Shown here: in pieces, positions 1 through 8,602 of the stretch | Layout of the letters: each line of letters begins with the position of its first letter | How positions within the stretch are numbered: position 1 is the stretch's first letter | DNA from: Microbacterium sp. T2.11-28 | GTDB lineage: Bacteria > Actinomycetota > Actinomycetes > Actinomycetales > Microbacteriaceae | DNA: 64,000 nucleotides | Reading direction: 5' to 3' | Assembly: GCF_950097975.1 (NCBI RefSeq) | Contig: NZ_CATNHF010000001.1 | Coordinates: forward strand, 861,446-925,445 | Notes under the pieces: model-generated | What the model was told of the DNA's origin: nothing | Seen by the model: the letters and a program-made list of their open reading frames with translations, nothing else | The model's database searches: none | Made by a program: the position numbers and the translations under genes

Positions 1-991
1 GCGCGGGCGCGACGACATCCCACCGGCCGGCACGCGCGGCGACCAGCCGGGCCGCGTCGTCGAGGTCGGTCTCGCGCACCATCGCATTCGTGCCGACGAG
101 GGTGATCTCACGGACCGTCACGCGGCCGAGGTCCACCGGGGCCGGCGCCTTCGCGATGCCGACGGCGACGATGGTGGTGCCCATGGGGACGATCTCGATC
201 GCGAGGTCCAGGCCGCGCTGCGACCCGGTCACCTCGAAGAAGACGGGGAGCTCCTCCCCCCAGGCGGCGACGAGCTCGTCGGCGGTGGTCGCCGTGGCTC
301 CGACGACGGTGAGCGTCGCACCGAGCTCCGCGGCGAGGCGGAGCCGCCCGGGATCGAGGTCGACCGCCACGACGCGCGCACCGAGGTCGACGAGCACGTG
401 GATGAGGAACGCGCCGATGCCCCCGACGCCCTGGACGACGGCGACGTCGCCGGATCGCACTCCCGAGCGGCGCGCCGCATGCACGGCGATCGACATCGGC
501 TGGACCAGCGCCGCCTCGTGCTCGTCGATGCCGAGGGCCCCCGCATCGACGCAGCTGGCCGCCGGGGCGGACACGTAGCGCGCCAGCGCACCGTCGCGAT
601 GGAGGCCGACCGCCGCGTAGCGACGGCAGACGTTCGAACGGCCGATGCGGCACAGGTCGCACTCGCCGCACGGGCCGGCACCGCACGATGCCGCCAGCCG
701 GCCGATCCAGGCCGGGTCGACGCCGTCGCCGACGGCCACGACGCGACCGGCGAACTCGTGCCCCATCGTCAGCGGCCCGAGGTGCCCGGTGACGGGGTGG
801 CGGACCTCGATCGGCAGGAGCTTCGGACCGTTCCCCCACTCGGCGGCATCCGTCCCGCAGACACCCACCGCGGTGACCTCCAGGAGCAGCTCGCCGGGAC
901 CGGGTGACGGCGACGGCACCTCCTCGACGCGCAGATCCCGGCGACCGTGCAGCACGGCCGCGCGCATGGTCGCCGGGATCGCGGCGGTCAT
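1..991 (-). CDS. Zinc-dependent medium-chain alcohol dehydrogenase, partial (cut by left edge)
   Basis: NAD(P)-dependent oxidation of a secondary alcohol or polyol is the family role. About 330 codons are visible and no stop is reached before the left edge, so the C-terminus is missing. The GroES-like domain shows the catalytic zinc Cys45 in VGVCGTD and a GHE motif at 77-79. The structural zinc lobe has Cys108, Cys111, Cys114 and Cys122. The Rossmann motif GVGGIG is at 188-193. The ATG lies 4 bp after the stop of the upstream dehydrogenase, so it is probably the last visible gene of the E1-E2 operon. 2,3-butanediol, sorbitol or threonine dehydrogenase are all possible; the substrate cannot be read from the sequence. 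Confidence 0.85.
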   Translation of the reverse strand, partial: MTAAIPATMRAAVLHGRRDLRVEEVPSPSPGPGELLLEVTAVGVCGTDAAEWGNGPKLLPIEVRHPVTGHLGPLTMGHEFAGRVVAVGDGVDPAWIGRLAASCGAGPCGECDLCRIGRSNVCRRYAAVGLHRDGALARYVSAPAASCVDAGALGIDEHEAALVQPMSIAVHAARRSGVRSGDVAVVQGVGGIGAFLIHVLVDLGARVVAVDLDPGRLRLAAELGATLTVVGATATTADELVAAWGEELPVFFEVTGSQRGLDLAIEIVPMGTTIVAVGIAKAPAPVDLGRVTVREITLVGTNAMVRETDLDDAARLVAARAGRWDVVAPA

Positions 992-995
992 CGGC

Positions 996-1925
996 TCAGT
1001 CCTGCAGGCCGTCGGTGACAGCCGCGTTCTCGGGCTGCAGGTCGAGCCCGGCCCCGCGCGCGACGGTCAGCAGGAGCGTCGCGAAGTCGAGCTCGGTGTT
1101 GCCGGCACCGACCTCCTGCGCGACGATCTGGCGCGTCGCCGAGGCGATCGGCATCGGCGCGCCCAGCCGGTGGGCGGCGTCCAGTCCGAGGTCGAAGTCC
1201 TTCTGCAGGAGCGGCATCGTGAACGTCGCGGTGAAGTCGAGGTTCACGAAGGCCGGCGTCTTGTAGCCGGTGAACACGGATCCCATCACGGAGTCGTTGA
1301 GGAACGACAGGAACGCCTCGCGGGACACGCCGCCCTTCTGTGCGAGCACCGTGATCTCGGCCAGCGACTGGGTGACGACGCCCAGGAACACGTTGTGCGC
1401 GATCTTCACGAGACGCGCCACCTCGCCCTCGCCGACGTACGTCACGCCCCGGCCGAACACCTGAAGCACGGGCTCGACCTCGTCGAACACGTCGCGGGGA
1501 CCGGAGACGGCGACGGTGAGCTTGCCCGCCGCGATCACGGCCGGGTTGCCGGAGACGGGCGTCGCGAGGAACGCGGTGCCGCGCTCGGTGGCCGCGGCGC
1601 GCACCTTCTCGCTCGTGGCCACCGACACCGTCGACACGTCGGCGACGATCCGCGGTGCAGTGTCGCCGGTGAGCAGGCCGTCCGGACCGAGCAGCACCGC
1701 CTCGAGGTCCTTGTCGGCCGAGACCATGCTGAACACGAGGTCGCGGCCGGCGAGATCCACGGGACGCGCCACGTGGCTGGCTCCCGCGTCGACCAGCGGC
1801 TGCACCTTCGACGCCGTCCGGTTGTAGACGGCGACGTCGTAGCCGGCGTCGAGGAGGCGCTGGATGAGCTGTGCTCCCATGCGTCCCGCACCGATCCAAC
1901 CGATGGTGGGCAGGGTGTCGGACAT
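996..1925 (-). CDS. NAD(P)-dependent beta-hydroxyacid dehydrogenase (3-hydroxyisobutyrate dehydrogenase family)
   Basis: A 309-residue cytoplasmic oxidoreductase of the 3-hydroxyisobutyrate / tartronate-semialdehyde reductase family, the usual length. Visible are the N-terminal dinucleotide motif GAGRMG (12-17), the substrate-binding PVSG segment (123-126) and the catalytic lysine Lys174 followed by Asn178 in VKIAHN. It follows the E2 gene after about 57 bp and precedes the alcohol dehydrogenase by 4 bp, consistent with one left-pointing catabolic transcript. The family interconverts beta-hydroxyacids and semialdehydes. This fits the semialdehyde-type aldehyde dehydrogenase encoded across the divergent promoter, but the exact substrate is inferred only. 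Confidence 0.85.
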   Translation of the reverse strand: MSDTLPTIGWIGAGRMGAQLIQRLLDAGYDVAVYNRTASKVQPLVDAGASHVARPVDLAGRDLVFSMVSADKDLEAVLLGPDGLLTGDTAPRIVADVSTVSVATSEKVRAAATERGTAFLATPVSGNPAVIAAGKLTVAVSGPRDVFDEVEPVLQVFGRGVTYVGEGEVARLVKIAHNVFLGVVTQSLAEITVLAQKGGVSREAFLSFLNDSVMGSVFTGYKTPAFVNLDFTATFTMPLLQKDFDLGLDAAHRLGAPMPIASATRQIVAQEVGAGNTELDFATLLLTVARGAGLDLQPENAAVTDGLQD

Positions 1926-1982
1926 GTGGTGTTTCCTTTTCTCTCGGTATCGGGTGTGCGAGCCGTCGTAGGGATTCTCGCG

Positions 1983-3356
1983 CTAGACGAGCAGCGTCAG
2001 CGGGTTCTGGATGCGATCGGTGAAGGCGGCGAGCCACTGCGCGGCGAGCGCGCCGTCGAGGACGCGGTGGTCGGCCGACAGCGTCACCGTCATGACCGTC
2101 GCCGCGGTCAGTTCGCCGTCCGAGCCGACGACGGGCCGGCGCTCGGCCGCTCCCACGGCGAGGATGCCGGCGTGCGGCGGGTTGATGATCGCGGAGAAGC
2201 GCGACGTGCCGTACATGCCGAGATTCGACACGGCGAACGAGCCGCCCTCCAGCTCGTGCTGCTTGAGACGTCCCGCGCGGGCGCGCTCGGCGACGTCGCG
2301 GACCGTGCGGTTCACGCCGCTCAGCGAGAGCGCCTCGACCCCGCGGACGACCGGCGTCACGAGTCCCCCGGGGATCGAGACGGCCACGCCGATGTCGACG
2401 CTCGAGAAGCGCCGCGTCGCCTCGTCGGTCCAGATCGCGTTGGCCTCGGGAACATCGAGCATCGCCGCGGCGACGGCCTTCAGGACGAAGTCGTTCACGG
2501 AGATCTTCGACTCGGCCTTCTCGTTGATGCGCGTGCGCAGCTCGAGGACCTCGTCGACGATGCAGTCCGCCGACAGGAAGAAGTGCGGCACGGTGACGGT
2601 GCTCTCGGTGAGCCGTCGCGCGATCGCTCGACGCATCCCGGTGTGCGGCACGTCCGTGTACGGTGCGGGCTCCCCGGTGGCAGGGACCGGCGCCGCCGTC
2701 GTCGCGGCGGGCGCCGTCGCGGGTGCGGGTGCGGATGCGGGCAGATCGTCGAGGTCGCGCCGCACGATGCGGCCGTGGGGTCCCGACCCCTTCAGGCCGG
2801 TGAGGTCGAGGCCGCGCTCGCGGGCCAGCTTGCGCACGAGCGGACTGGCGAACTGGCGGGAGCCGTGCTCCGCCGGAGTCTCGACGGCAGCGGCCGGCGC
2901 CGCCTCGGGAGTCGCGGGAGCCTCCGGTGGCACGGGCGCCGGAGCCGGGGCGAGCAGACCGTCCTCCGACGACTCCGTCGCGGGTTGATCCCCCGCTCCG
3001 GCGGCGGTCGTCGCCGGCTCGGTGGCGTTCGGCTCTGTGGTCTTCGGCTCTGTGGTCTTGGGCTCCGGGCCGGCGGCCGCGACGCCCGCCTCGGCGAGCG
3101 CATCCTCGGCGGACTGGCCCTCGCCTGCCAGCACGAGGATCGGCGATCCGACGGCGGCCGCCGCGCCGGCGTCGACGAGCACGGCGGCGACGATCCCCGC
3201 CTCCTCCGCCTCGTACTCCACGACCGCCTTCTCGGTCTCGATCTCGACGATCTCCTGGCCGACCTCGACACGGTCGCCCACGGCGACCAGCCACGCCTGC
3301 ACCGCCGCCTCGGTGGCACCGGCGGCCAGCGCGGGCATGCGCACGACGGCGGCCAT
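1983..3356 (-). CDS. Dihydrolipoamide acyltransferase (E2) of a 2-oxo acid dehydrogenase complex
   Basis: The acyl-transfer core of a pyruvate-, branched-chain- or acetoin-type dehydrogenase complex (457 aa). Domain order: one lipoyl domain (1-78, lipoyl-lysine Lys43 in ETEKA), a long Ala/Pro/Thr-rich linker with repeated TTEP units (100-165), a peripheral subunit-binding domain (about 169-205), then the catalytic domain ending with DHRVLDG (His430). The ATG shares one base with the E1 stop (TGATG), which implies translational coupling. A longer open frame exists upstream but would start inside the E1 gene. No E3 gene is present in the window, so a shared lipoamide dehydrogenase must come from elsewhere. 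Confidence 0.9.
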   Translation of the reverse strand: MAAVVRMPALAAGATEAAVQAWLVAVGDRVEVGQEIVEIETEKAVVEYEAEEAGIVAAVLVDAGAAAAVGSPILVLAGEGQSAEDALAEAGVAAAGPEPKTTEPKTTEPNATEPATTAAGAGDQPATESSEDGLLAPAPAPVPPEAPATPEAAPAAAVETPAEHGSRQFASPLVRKLARERGLDLTGLKGSGPHGRIVRRDLDDLPASAPAPATAPAATTAAPVPATGEPAPYTDVPHTGMRRAIARRLTESTVTVPHFFLSADCIVDEVLELRTRINEKAESKISVNDFVLKAVAAAMLDVPEANAIWTDEATRRFSSVDIGVAVSIPGGLVTPVVRGVEALSLSGVNRTVRDVAERARAGRLKQHELEGGSFAVSNLGMYGTSRFSAIINPPHAGILAVGAAERRPVVGSDGELTAATVMTVTLSADHRVLDGALAAQWLAAFTDRIQNPLTLLV

Positions 3357-5545
3357 CAGCGTCCGCCTCCGTTCGTCCGCACCCGCTCGAGGCCCTCGGC
3401 CACTTCCTCCGTGCGGGCGATGGCCGCGCGCTCGAGCACCTTGGAGATGCTGGGGCTGGCCTCGCCTCCGGTGACCCGCTCGATCGGCTGATCGAGCCAG
3501 TCGAACAGCCGCCGCTGAAGCTCGTCGGCCAGCCACGCACCGTACGAGGTGCCGCGCGCGCCCTGCTCGACGATGAGGACGGCGCCGGTCTTGCGCACGC
3601 TCGCCTCGATCGTCTCCCAGTCGAGCGACGCGCGGTCGAGCCAGCGCAGGTCGATGACCTCGGCGTCGACGCCGGTGCGCTCCACGGCCTCCAGGGTGTG
3701 ACCCACCATCGAGAGGTAGGTGAGCACGGTCACCGTCGAGCCCTCGCGGCGCACGGCGGCCCGCCCCGGCGGGATCACGTAGTCCAGATCACCGTCGGGC
3801 ACCCGGTCGGCGGTTCCGTACAGGTCGACGTGCTCGATCACCAGCACGGGATCCTCGAGGGCGAGCGCCGCGTTCAGGAGGCCGATGTAATCGGCCGCCG
3901 TCGAGGGTGCCACGATCCGCCATCCCGCGGAGGTCGCGAAGATCCCGGCGGGATCCATGAGGTGCTGCGACCCGTAGCCCGACCCCATGGCGACCTTGGT
4001 GCGCAGCACGAGCGGAACGGTGTTGTTGTCGCCGAACATGTGTCGGGCCTTGCCGACCTGGTTGAACACCTGGTCGGCGGCGACCCACATGAAGTCGGGG
4101 TACATGAACTCCACGACGGGACGGAACCGGCCGTCGAGCGCCATCCCGCCCGCCAGTCCGAAGAAGCCGTTCTCGCTGATGGGCGTGCCGATCACGCGGT
4201 CGGGACCGAAGGCCGCGAGCAGCCCCTTGGTGGCGCCGTTCGTGCCTCCGGCGAGGCGATGGACGTCCTCGCCCATCACGACGATCCGCGGATCGGCGGC
4301 CATCCGGCGCTCCATCGCGGCGGCGACGGCGTCGACGAACTTGACGTCGGTCCAGCCGCCGGTGTGGTCGGCGGGCTCGGCCGCGGTGAGGGCGTCGAGC
4401 TCGCTCGCGTCGCCGCGGATGCCGGTGTCGACCACGGCCGGGTCGGGCCACAGCGCGGGGACGATGCGGCGACGGCCGGCGTTGTCGGGGTCGTCCTCGG
4501 TGAGGGCGCCCACGGCCGCCGCCATCGCCTCGCGTGCCTGTGCGCGCAGAGCCGCCGCCTCGTCGGGGCCGAGCACCGAGAGCTTCGCGAGCTCCTTCTC
4601 GAGGCGTGCGATGGGGTCGCGCGCCTTCCAGCTCTTCTCCTCGTCCTTCGTGCGGTATCCGAAGGCGCTCCCCGGATACGGCCCGTTCTGGTGGAAGAAG
4701 CGGTACACCTCGGCCTCGATGATCGCCGGCCCTTCACCGGAGCGCATGCGCTCCAGCGCCTCCTGGGTCGCCAGGTGCACGGCGAGGGGGTCCATGCCGT
4801 CTACGCGCCACGAGGGGATCCCGAAGCCCTGACCGCGGACCGAGAAGCGCGGGTCGGCGGTCGCCTCCTCGGCGCGGGTGGAGACCGCATAGAGGTTGTT
4901 CTCGATGAAGTACATGACGGGCAGGCGCCACGCGGCGGCGAGGTTCATCGACTCCAGCACGGAGCCGATCTGGCTCGCGCCGTCGCCGAAGTAGTTGATC
5001 GAGACGTCCGTCGTCCCCGCGTGCTTCTGCGCCCAGGCGTTGCCGGCGGCCAGCGGGGCGCCGCCGCCGACGATCGCGTTCGTGCCGAGCGCCCCCGCCT
5101 CCAGCCACTGCAGGTGCATCGATCCGCCCCGCCCGCCCGAGAAGCCCTGGGCGAGCCCGAGGATCTCGGCGAGGGTCCGCTGCAGGAGCGCCTGCATCTC
5201 GGCGTCGACGAGATGGGCGGGATCCAGGCGGCCGCCCGAGACGTGCCCGATCGCCTTGGCGAGGAACTGGTGATGGCCGCGGTGCGAGCCGTTGACGGCA
5301 TCGGTCGAGCGGAGCGTCACGATCGAGCCGACCGCGCCGCCTTCCTGGCCGATGCTGGAGTGCGCCGGTCCGTGCACGAGTCCGGCGCCGGCGAGATCGA
5401 GCACGCTCTCCTCGAAGGCGCGGATGAGGTGGAGCTGGCCGAGCATGGTCGTCAGCAGGACGGGATCCGCGGCCTTCCAGTCGGCTGCCGTCGTGCTCAG
5501 CTCGATCCAGGGAACGTCGGTCGAGAGGGTGCGTCGTCGCGGCAT
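3356..5545 (-). CDS. Fused alpha-beta E1 component of a 2-oxo acid dehydrogenase
   Basis: Thiamine-diphosphate-dependent decarboxylase. The N-terminal half is E1-alpha, with the GDG...NN cofactor motif at about 187-189 and 216-217. The C-terminal half from about residue 385 is E1-beta, including the GEDV segment and a transketolase C-terminal domain. Alpha and beta subunits are usually separate proteins of about 330 residues; here they form one 729-residue chain. I chose the third in-frame ATG because GGAGA lies 9 bp before it; the first ATG at 5566 has no ribosome binding site. It is the first gene of the left-pointing operon. Acetoin or a branched-chain oxo acid are plausible substrates, unproven. 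Confidence 0.85.
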   Translation of the reverse strand: MPRRRTLSTDVPWIELSTTAADWKAADPVLLTTMLGQLHLIRAFEESVLDLAGAGLVHGPAHSSIGQEGGAVGSIVTLRSTDAVNGSHRGHHQFLAKAIGHVSGGRLDPAHLVDAEMQALLQRTLAEILGLAQGFSGGRGGSMHLQWLEAGALGTNAIVGGGAPLAAGNAWAQKHAGTTDVSINYFGDGASQIGSVLESMNLAAAWRLPVMYFIENNLYAVSTRAEEATADPRFSVRGQGFGIPSWRVDGMDPLAVHLATQEALERMRSGEGPAIIEAEVYRFFHQNGPYPGSAFGYRTKDEEKSWKARDPIARLEKELAKLSVLGPDEAAALRAQAREAMAAAVGALTEDDPDNAGRRRIVPALWPDPAVVDTGIRGDASELDALTAAEPADHTGGWTDVKFVDAVAAAMERRMAADPRIVVMGEDVHRLAGGTNGATKGLLAAFGPDRVIGTPISENGFFGLAGGMALDGRFRPVVEFMYPDFMWVAADQVFNQVGKARHMFGDNNTVPLVLRTKVAMGSGYGSQHLMDPAGIFATSAGWRIVAPSTAADYIGLLNAALALEDPVLVIEHVDLYGTADRVPDGDLDYVIPPGRAAVRREGSTVTVLTYLSMVGHTLEAVERTGVDAEVIDLRWLDRASLDWETIEASVRKTGAVLIVEQGARGTSYGAWLADELQRRLFDWLDQPIERVTGGEASPSISKVLERAAIARTEEVAEGLERVRTNGGGR

Positions 5546-5590
5546 GTTCGTCTCCATCGATGTCATGCGGTGTGATCACGGTAGAGGACA

Positions 5591-5602
5591 ATTGCATCCA
5601 AT
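5591..5602. promoter_or_regulatory. Candidate GntR-type operator, site 1
   Basis: ATTGCATCCAAT, which reads ATTGGATGCAAT on the other strand. It differs by two bases from site 2 (AGTGGATACAAT at 5654-5665). Both lie between the divergent E1 and VOC operons, and the adjacent operon encodes a GntR/FCD regulator. FCD-type regulators often bind short palindromes of this class. Assignment to the 6251-6937 protein is inference. Confidence 0.5.
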
Positions 5603-5637
5603 ATCAAGACCCGCATCCCTTCCAGAGTCGATTCGGG

Positions 5638-5665
5638 TTGATTCGCGGCGGCAAGTGGATACAAT
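5638..5665 (+). promoter_or_regulatory. Promoter of the VOC-gntR-aldehyde dehydrogenase operon, overlapped by GntR-type site 2
   Basis: TTGATT (5638-5643), a 16-bp spacer and TACAAT (5660-5665) form a good sigma-70-type promoter, about 36 bp before the VOC start. The operator-like AGTGGATACAAT (5654-5665) covers the -10 box, so binding there would repress transcription. This fits a ligand-released GntR regulator in the same operon. Confidence 0.55.
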
Positions 5666-5701
5666 CGGGGCAATCACATCGGAGTGACGAGAGGAGCCGA
5701 C

Positions 5702-6226
5702 ATGCCGATCCCCGGAATGCGCGGAACCGACCACATCGGCTTCACGGTGCCCGACCTCGACGAGGCGGAGCGGTTCCTCGTGGACGTGCTCGGGGCGGTC
5801 CGCGTGTACACGCTCGGCGCGAAACGGTCCGACGACGACTTCATGGCGGTGCAGCTGGGCGTCCACCCCCGCACCGCCATCACCGAGATCCGCTTCTACC
5901 GGCTCGGCAACGGCAGCAACCTCGAGGTGTTCCACTACGACAGCGCCGACGGGCAGGCGCCACTCCCCCGCAACAGCGACATCGGCGGGCACCACCTCGC
6001 GCTGTACGTGGACGACATGGACGCGGCCGTCACCTACCTCCGCGCCCACGACGTGGACGTGATGGGCGAGCCGGTGGTGAGCGCCGGCGCCTCTGCCGGA
6101 CAGCGCTGGCTCTACTTCCGCAGCCCCTGGGGCATGCAGTTCGAGCTCGTCTCGTTCCCGGACGGCAAGGCGTACGAGGCGCATGCCGACACGCTGCTGT
6201 GGCACCCCGCGGATCCGGCGAAGTGA
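5702..6226 (+). CDS. VOC-family (glyoxalase/dioxygenase fold) protein
   Basis: A 174-residue protein with two beta-alpha-beta-beta-beta modules. Candidate metal ligands are in GTDHIGF (first His), GHHLALYV (second module) and MQFELVSF (Glu), as in vicinal-oxygen-chelate enzymes such as glyoxalase I, epimerases and ring-cleaving dioxygenases. I chose the ATG at 5702 because GAGGAG ends 5 bp before it; a GTG 18 bp upstream lacks such a site. It is the first gene of the right-pointing operon with the GntR regulator and the aldehyde dehydrogenase. The reaction cannot be assigned; lactoylglutathione lyase is only one option. Confidence 0.8.
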   Translation: MPIPGMRGTDHIGFTVPDLDEAERFLVDVLGAVRVYTLGAKRSDDDFMAVQLGVHPRTAITEIRFYRLGNGSNLEVFHYDSADGQAPLPRNSDIGGHHLALYVDDMDAAVTYLRAHDVDVMGEPVVSAGASAGQRWLYFRSPWGMQFELVSFPDGKAYEAHADTLLWHPADPAK

Positions 6227-6250
6227 TCGGCGACCGGTCAGAGTGAATCC

Positions 6251-6937
6251 ATGAGCCAGATCGACATCACCCGCACCCGCGACGGCGACGCCGGGGCGCG
6301 GATCGCCGAGGGCATCCGCAGCCGCATCATCGGGGGCGCCTACCCGCCCGGCACCCGCATCCGTCAGGAGGACGTGGCCGCCGAGTACGGAGCGAGCCGC
6401 GTCCCGGTGCGCGAGGCGATCCGGCAGCTGGAGTACGAGGGCCTCGTCACCGTCGTCGCCAACTCCGGAGCGTGGGTGTCGCGGCTGACCCTCGCCGAGT
6501 GCGAGGAGGTGTACCAGATGCGCGAGCGGCTGGAGCCTCTGCTCCTGCGGTACTCCGCGCCGCAGCTGGATCCCGCCGCGCTGGAGCATCTCGCCGATCT
6601 CGCCCAGCGCATCAGCGAGGCCGGCGACGACACCGAGGCGTTCCTGCAGCTGGACCGCGAGTTCCATCTGGCCAGCTACGCCGCCGCACGCACCTCGCAG
6701 CTGGATCCGCTCATCCGCAAGCTCTGGAACACGACGGCGCCCTACCGGCGCGCGTACGTCTCGTCGTGGGACCGCGACTCGCGCCGCATCGCCTACGAGG
6801 AGCACCACCTGATGGTGGCCGCCCTCAAGGACGGCGACCTCGAGGAGGCCGAGCGCGTGCTCGGCGGACACATCCGTCGCACACGCCGTCAGCTCGCCCG
6901 CACGCCGCACATCTTCGACCACACGCACGACGACTGA
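6251..6937 (+). CDS. GntR-family regulator with FCD ligand-binding domain
   Basis: A 228-residue repressor-type regulator. The N-terminal winged helix (about 18-85) contains the typical ASRVPVREAIRQLEYEGLV segment. The C-terminal all-helical FCD domain (about 95-220) carries the acidic and His residues, for example in QLDREFH and EEHHLMV, that bind a metal and organic acids in this subfamily. It lies 24 bp after the VOC gene and 30 bp before the aldehyde dehydrogenase. The likely targets are the two 12-bp sites between the divergent operons at 5591 and 5654. The effector is probably an organic acid from this pathway; that is inference. Confidence 0.85.
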   Translation: MSQIDITRTRDGDAGARIAEGIRSRIIGGAYPPGTRIRQEDVAAEYGASRVPVREAIRQLEYEGLVTVVANSGAWVSRLTLAECEEVYQMRERLEPLLLRYSAPQLDPAALEHLADLAQRISEAGDDTEAFLQLDREFHLASYAAARTSQLDPLIRKLWNTTAPYRRAYVSSWDRDSRRIAYEEHHLMVAALKDGDLEEAERVLGGHIRRTRRQLARTPHIFDHTHDD

Positions 6938-6967
6938 TCCGCAGTCCGCCCCTCAGAAAGGCCCGCC

Positions 6968-8344
6968 ATGCCCATCGCCTCCATCAACCCCGCCACCGGC
7001 GAGACGATCGCCCGGTTCGAGGAGCACGACGACGCCGAGATCGACGCCCGGATCGCGGCGGCCGCCGCGGCCCACCGCACCCTGCGCGGCACCGGGTTCG
7101 CGCAGCGCCGGGAGTGGATGCACGCGGCCGCCGACGTGCTCGATGCCGACGTCGACACGGCGGCGGAGATGATCACCGCCGAGATGGGCAAGCCCCTCGC
7201 ACAGGCCCGCGCCGAGGTCGCGAAATCGGCGAAGGCGATGCGGTTCTACGCCGACCGCGCCGAGGAGTTCCTGTCGGGATGGACGCTCGACGACCCGTCC
7301 GCCGTCGGCGCGTCGCGCGCGCACACGGTCTACCAGCCGCTCGGCGTGGTCCTCGCGGTGATGCCGTGGAACTACCCCATCTGGCAGGTCATCCGCTTCG
7401 CCGCGCCCGCCCTCATGGCCGGGAACACCGGCCTCCTCAAGCACGCGTCGAACGTGCCGCAGGCCGCGCTCTACCTCGACACGCTGTTCGAGCGCGGCGG
7501 GTTCCCGGAGGGCTCGTTCCGCTCGCTCCTGATCCCCGCCGCCAAGGTCGAGGGCGTGCTCCGCGACCCGCGCGTGGTCGCCGCGACCCTCACCGGCTCC
7601 GAGCCCGCCGGGCGGTCGGTGGCCGCCATCGCCGGATCGGAGGTCAAGCACGTCGTGCTCGAGCTCGGCGGATCCGACCCGTTCCTCGTGATGCCGTCAG
7701 CCGACCTCGACCGCGCCGTGGCGACCGCGGTGACGTCGCGGACGACCAACAACGGTCAGGCCTGCATCAACGCGAAGCGGTTCATCGTCCACGCCGACGT
7801 GCACGACGCGTTCGTGGAGAAGTTCGCCGCCGCCATGTCGGCCCTGCGCGTGGGCGACCCGATGGCCGACGGCACCGACATCGGCCCGCTCGCGACCAGG
7901 TCGGGCCGTGAGGACCTGATCGAGCTGGTCGACGACGCCGTCGCCGGCGGCGCGACGGCGGTCGTGGGCGGGAGCGTCCCCGACGGCGACGGCTGGTTCT
8001 ACCCGCCGACGGTGCTCACCGGCCTGACCCCGCAGATGCGCCTGTACCGCGAGGAGGCGTTCGGACCCGTCGCCTCCGTCTATCGTGCCGCGGATGCCGA
8101 GGACGCACTGCGGATCGCCAACGACACCACCTTCGGGCTGAGCTCGGCCGTGTGGACGGAAGACGCCGACGAGGAGGAGCGACTGGTCGCCGGCCTCGAC
8201 GCGGGCGCCGTCTTCGTCAACGGCATGTCGATCTCCTACCCGGAGCTGCCGTTCGGCGGCATCAAGGACTCCGGCGTGGGTCGCGAGCTGTCGGCGGAGG
8301 GCATCCGCGAGTTCTGCAACCTCAAGTCGGTCTGGAAGGCCTGA
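6968..8344 (+). CDS. NAD(P)-dependent aldehyde dehydrogenase, succinate-semialdehyde dehydrogenase type
   Basis: A 458-residue soluble dehydrogenase oxidising an aldehyde or semialdehyde to the acid. Key residues are the PWN motif (Asn135), the general base Glu232 in LELGG and the catalytic Cys266 in NNGQACIN. The sequence style (short N-terminus, PWNYPIWQ) resembles GabD2/Sad-type succinate-semialdehyde dehydrogenases. AAAGG precedes the ATG. It is last in the VOC-gntR operon and is immediately followed by the palindromic repeat cluster. It probably acts downstream of the alcohol and hydroxyacid dehydrogenases of the divergent operon. Confidence 0.88.
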   Translation: MPIASINPATGETIARFEEHDDAEIDARIAAAAAAHRTLRGTGFAQRREWMHAAADVLDADVDTAAEMITAEMGKPLAQARAEVAKSAKAMRFYADRAEEFLSGWTLDDPSAVGASRAHTVYQPLGVVLAVMPWNYPIWQVIRFAAPALMAGNTGLLKHASNVPQAALYLDTLFERGGFPEGSFRSLLIPAAKVEGVLRDPRVVAATLTGSEPAGRSVAAIAGSEVKHVVLELGGSDPFLVMPSADLDRAVATAVTSRTTNNGQACINAKRFIVHADVHDAFVEKFAAAMSALRVGDPMADGTDIGPLATRSGREDLIELVDDAVAGGATAVVGGSVPDGDGWFYPPTVLTGLTPQMRLYREEAFGPVASVYRAADAEDALRIANDTTFGLSSAVWTEDADEEERLVAGLDAGAVFVNGMSISYPELPFGGIKDSGVGRELSAEGIREFCNLKSVWKA

Positions 8345-8602
8345 TCCCCCCGGTCGTCGAGCGAGCGCACCTCCGGTCGTTGAGCGAGCGCAGCGAGACG
8401 AAACGCCACCCCGCCCCGTTTCGTCTCGGTCGCTGCGCTCCCTCGCTCAACGACCGACACCCCCCACCGGACCGCGACACGCCCGGTGGTCGAGCGAGCG
8501 CACCCCCGGTCGTTGAGCGAGCGCAGCCCCGGTCGTTGAGCGAGCGCAGCGAGACGAAACGCCACCCCGCCCCGTTTCGTCTCGGTCGCTGCGCTCCCTC
8601 GC
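8345..8602. repeat. Intergenic palindromic repeat cluster A
   Basis: Between converging genes. The unit begins GGTCGTTGAGCGAG and ends GAGACGAAAC; direct copies start at about 8374 and 8530. Inverted copies (GTTTCGTCTC... CTCGCTCAACGACC) lie at about 8418-8455 and 8574-8605, so each pair can fold into a long hairpin. Partial copies occur at 8351, 8490 and 8507. The last inverted copy supplies the TGA stop of the left-pointing regulator gene at 8603. No gene is seen here. The same family recurs at 32,793-33,056. Confidence 0.85.

Noticed and set aside
645..3491. Very long open frames opposite to the E1-E2 and other operons (also around 10,002-11,618, 11,838-14,171, 14,988-17,431)
   Set aside because: They are products of high GC in third positions of the genes on the other strand, with Arg/His/Pro-rich translations and no family match or ribosome binding sites.
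8345..8602. The repeat clusters as a CRISPR array
   Set aside because: The copies are inverted as well as direct, spacers are not unique and uniform, and no cas genes are near.
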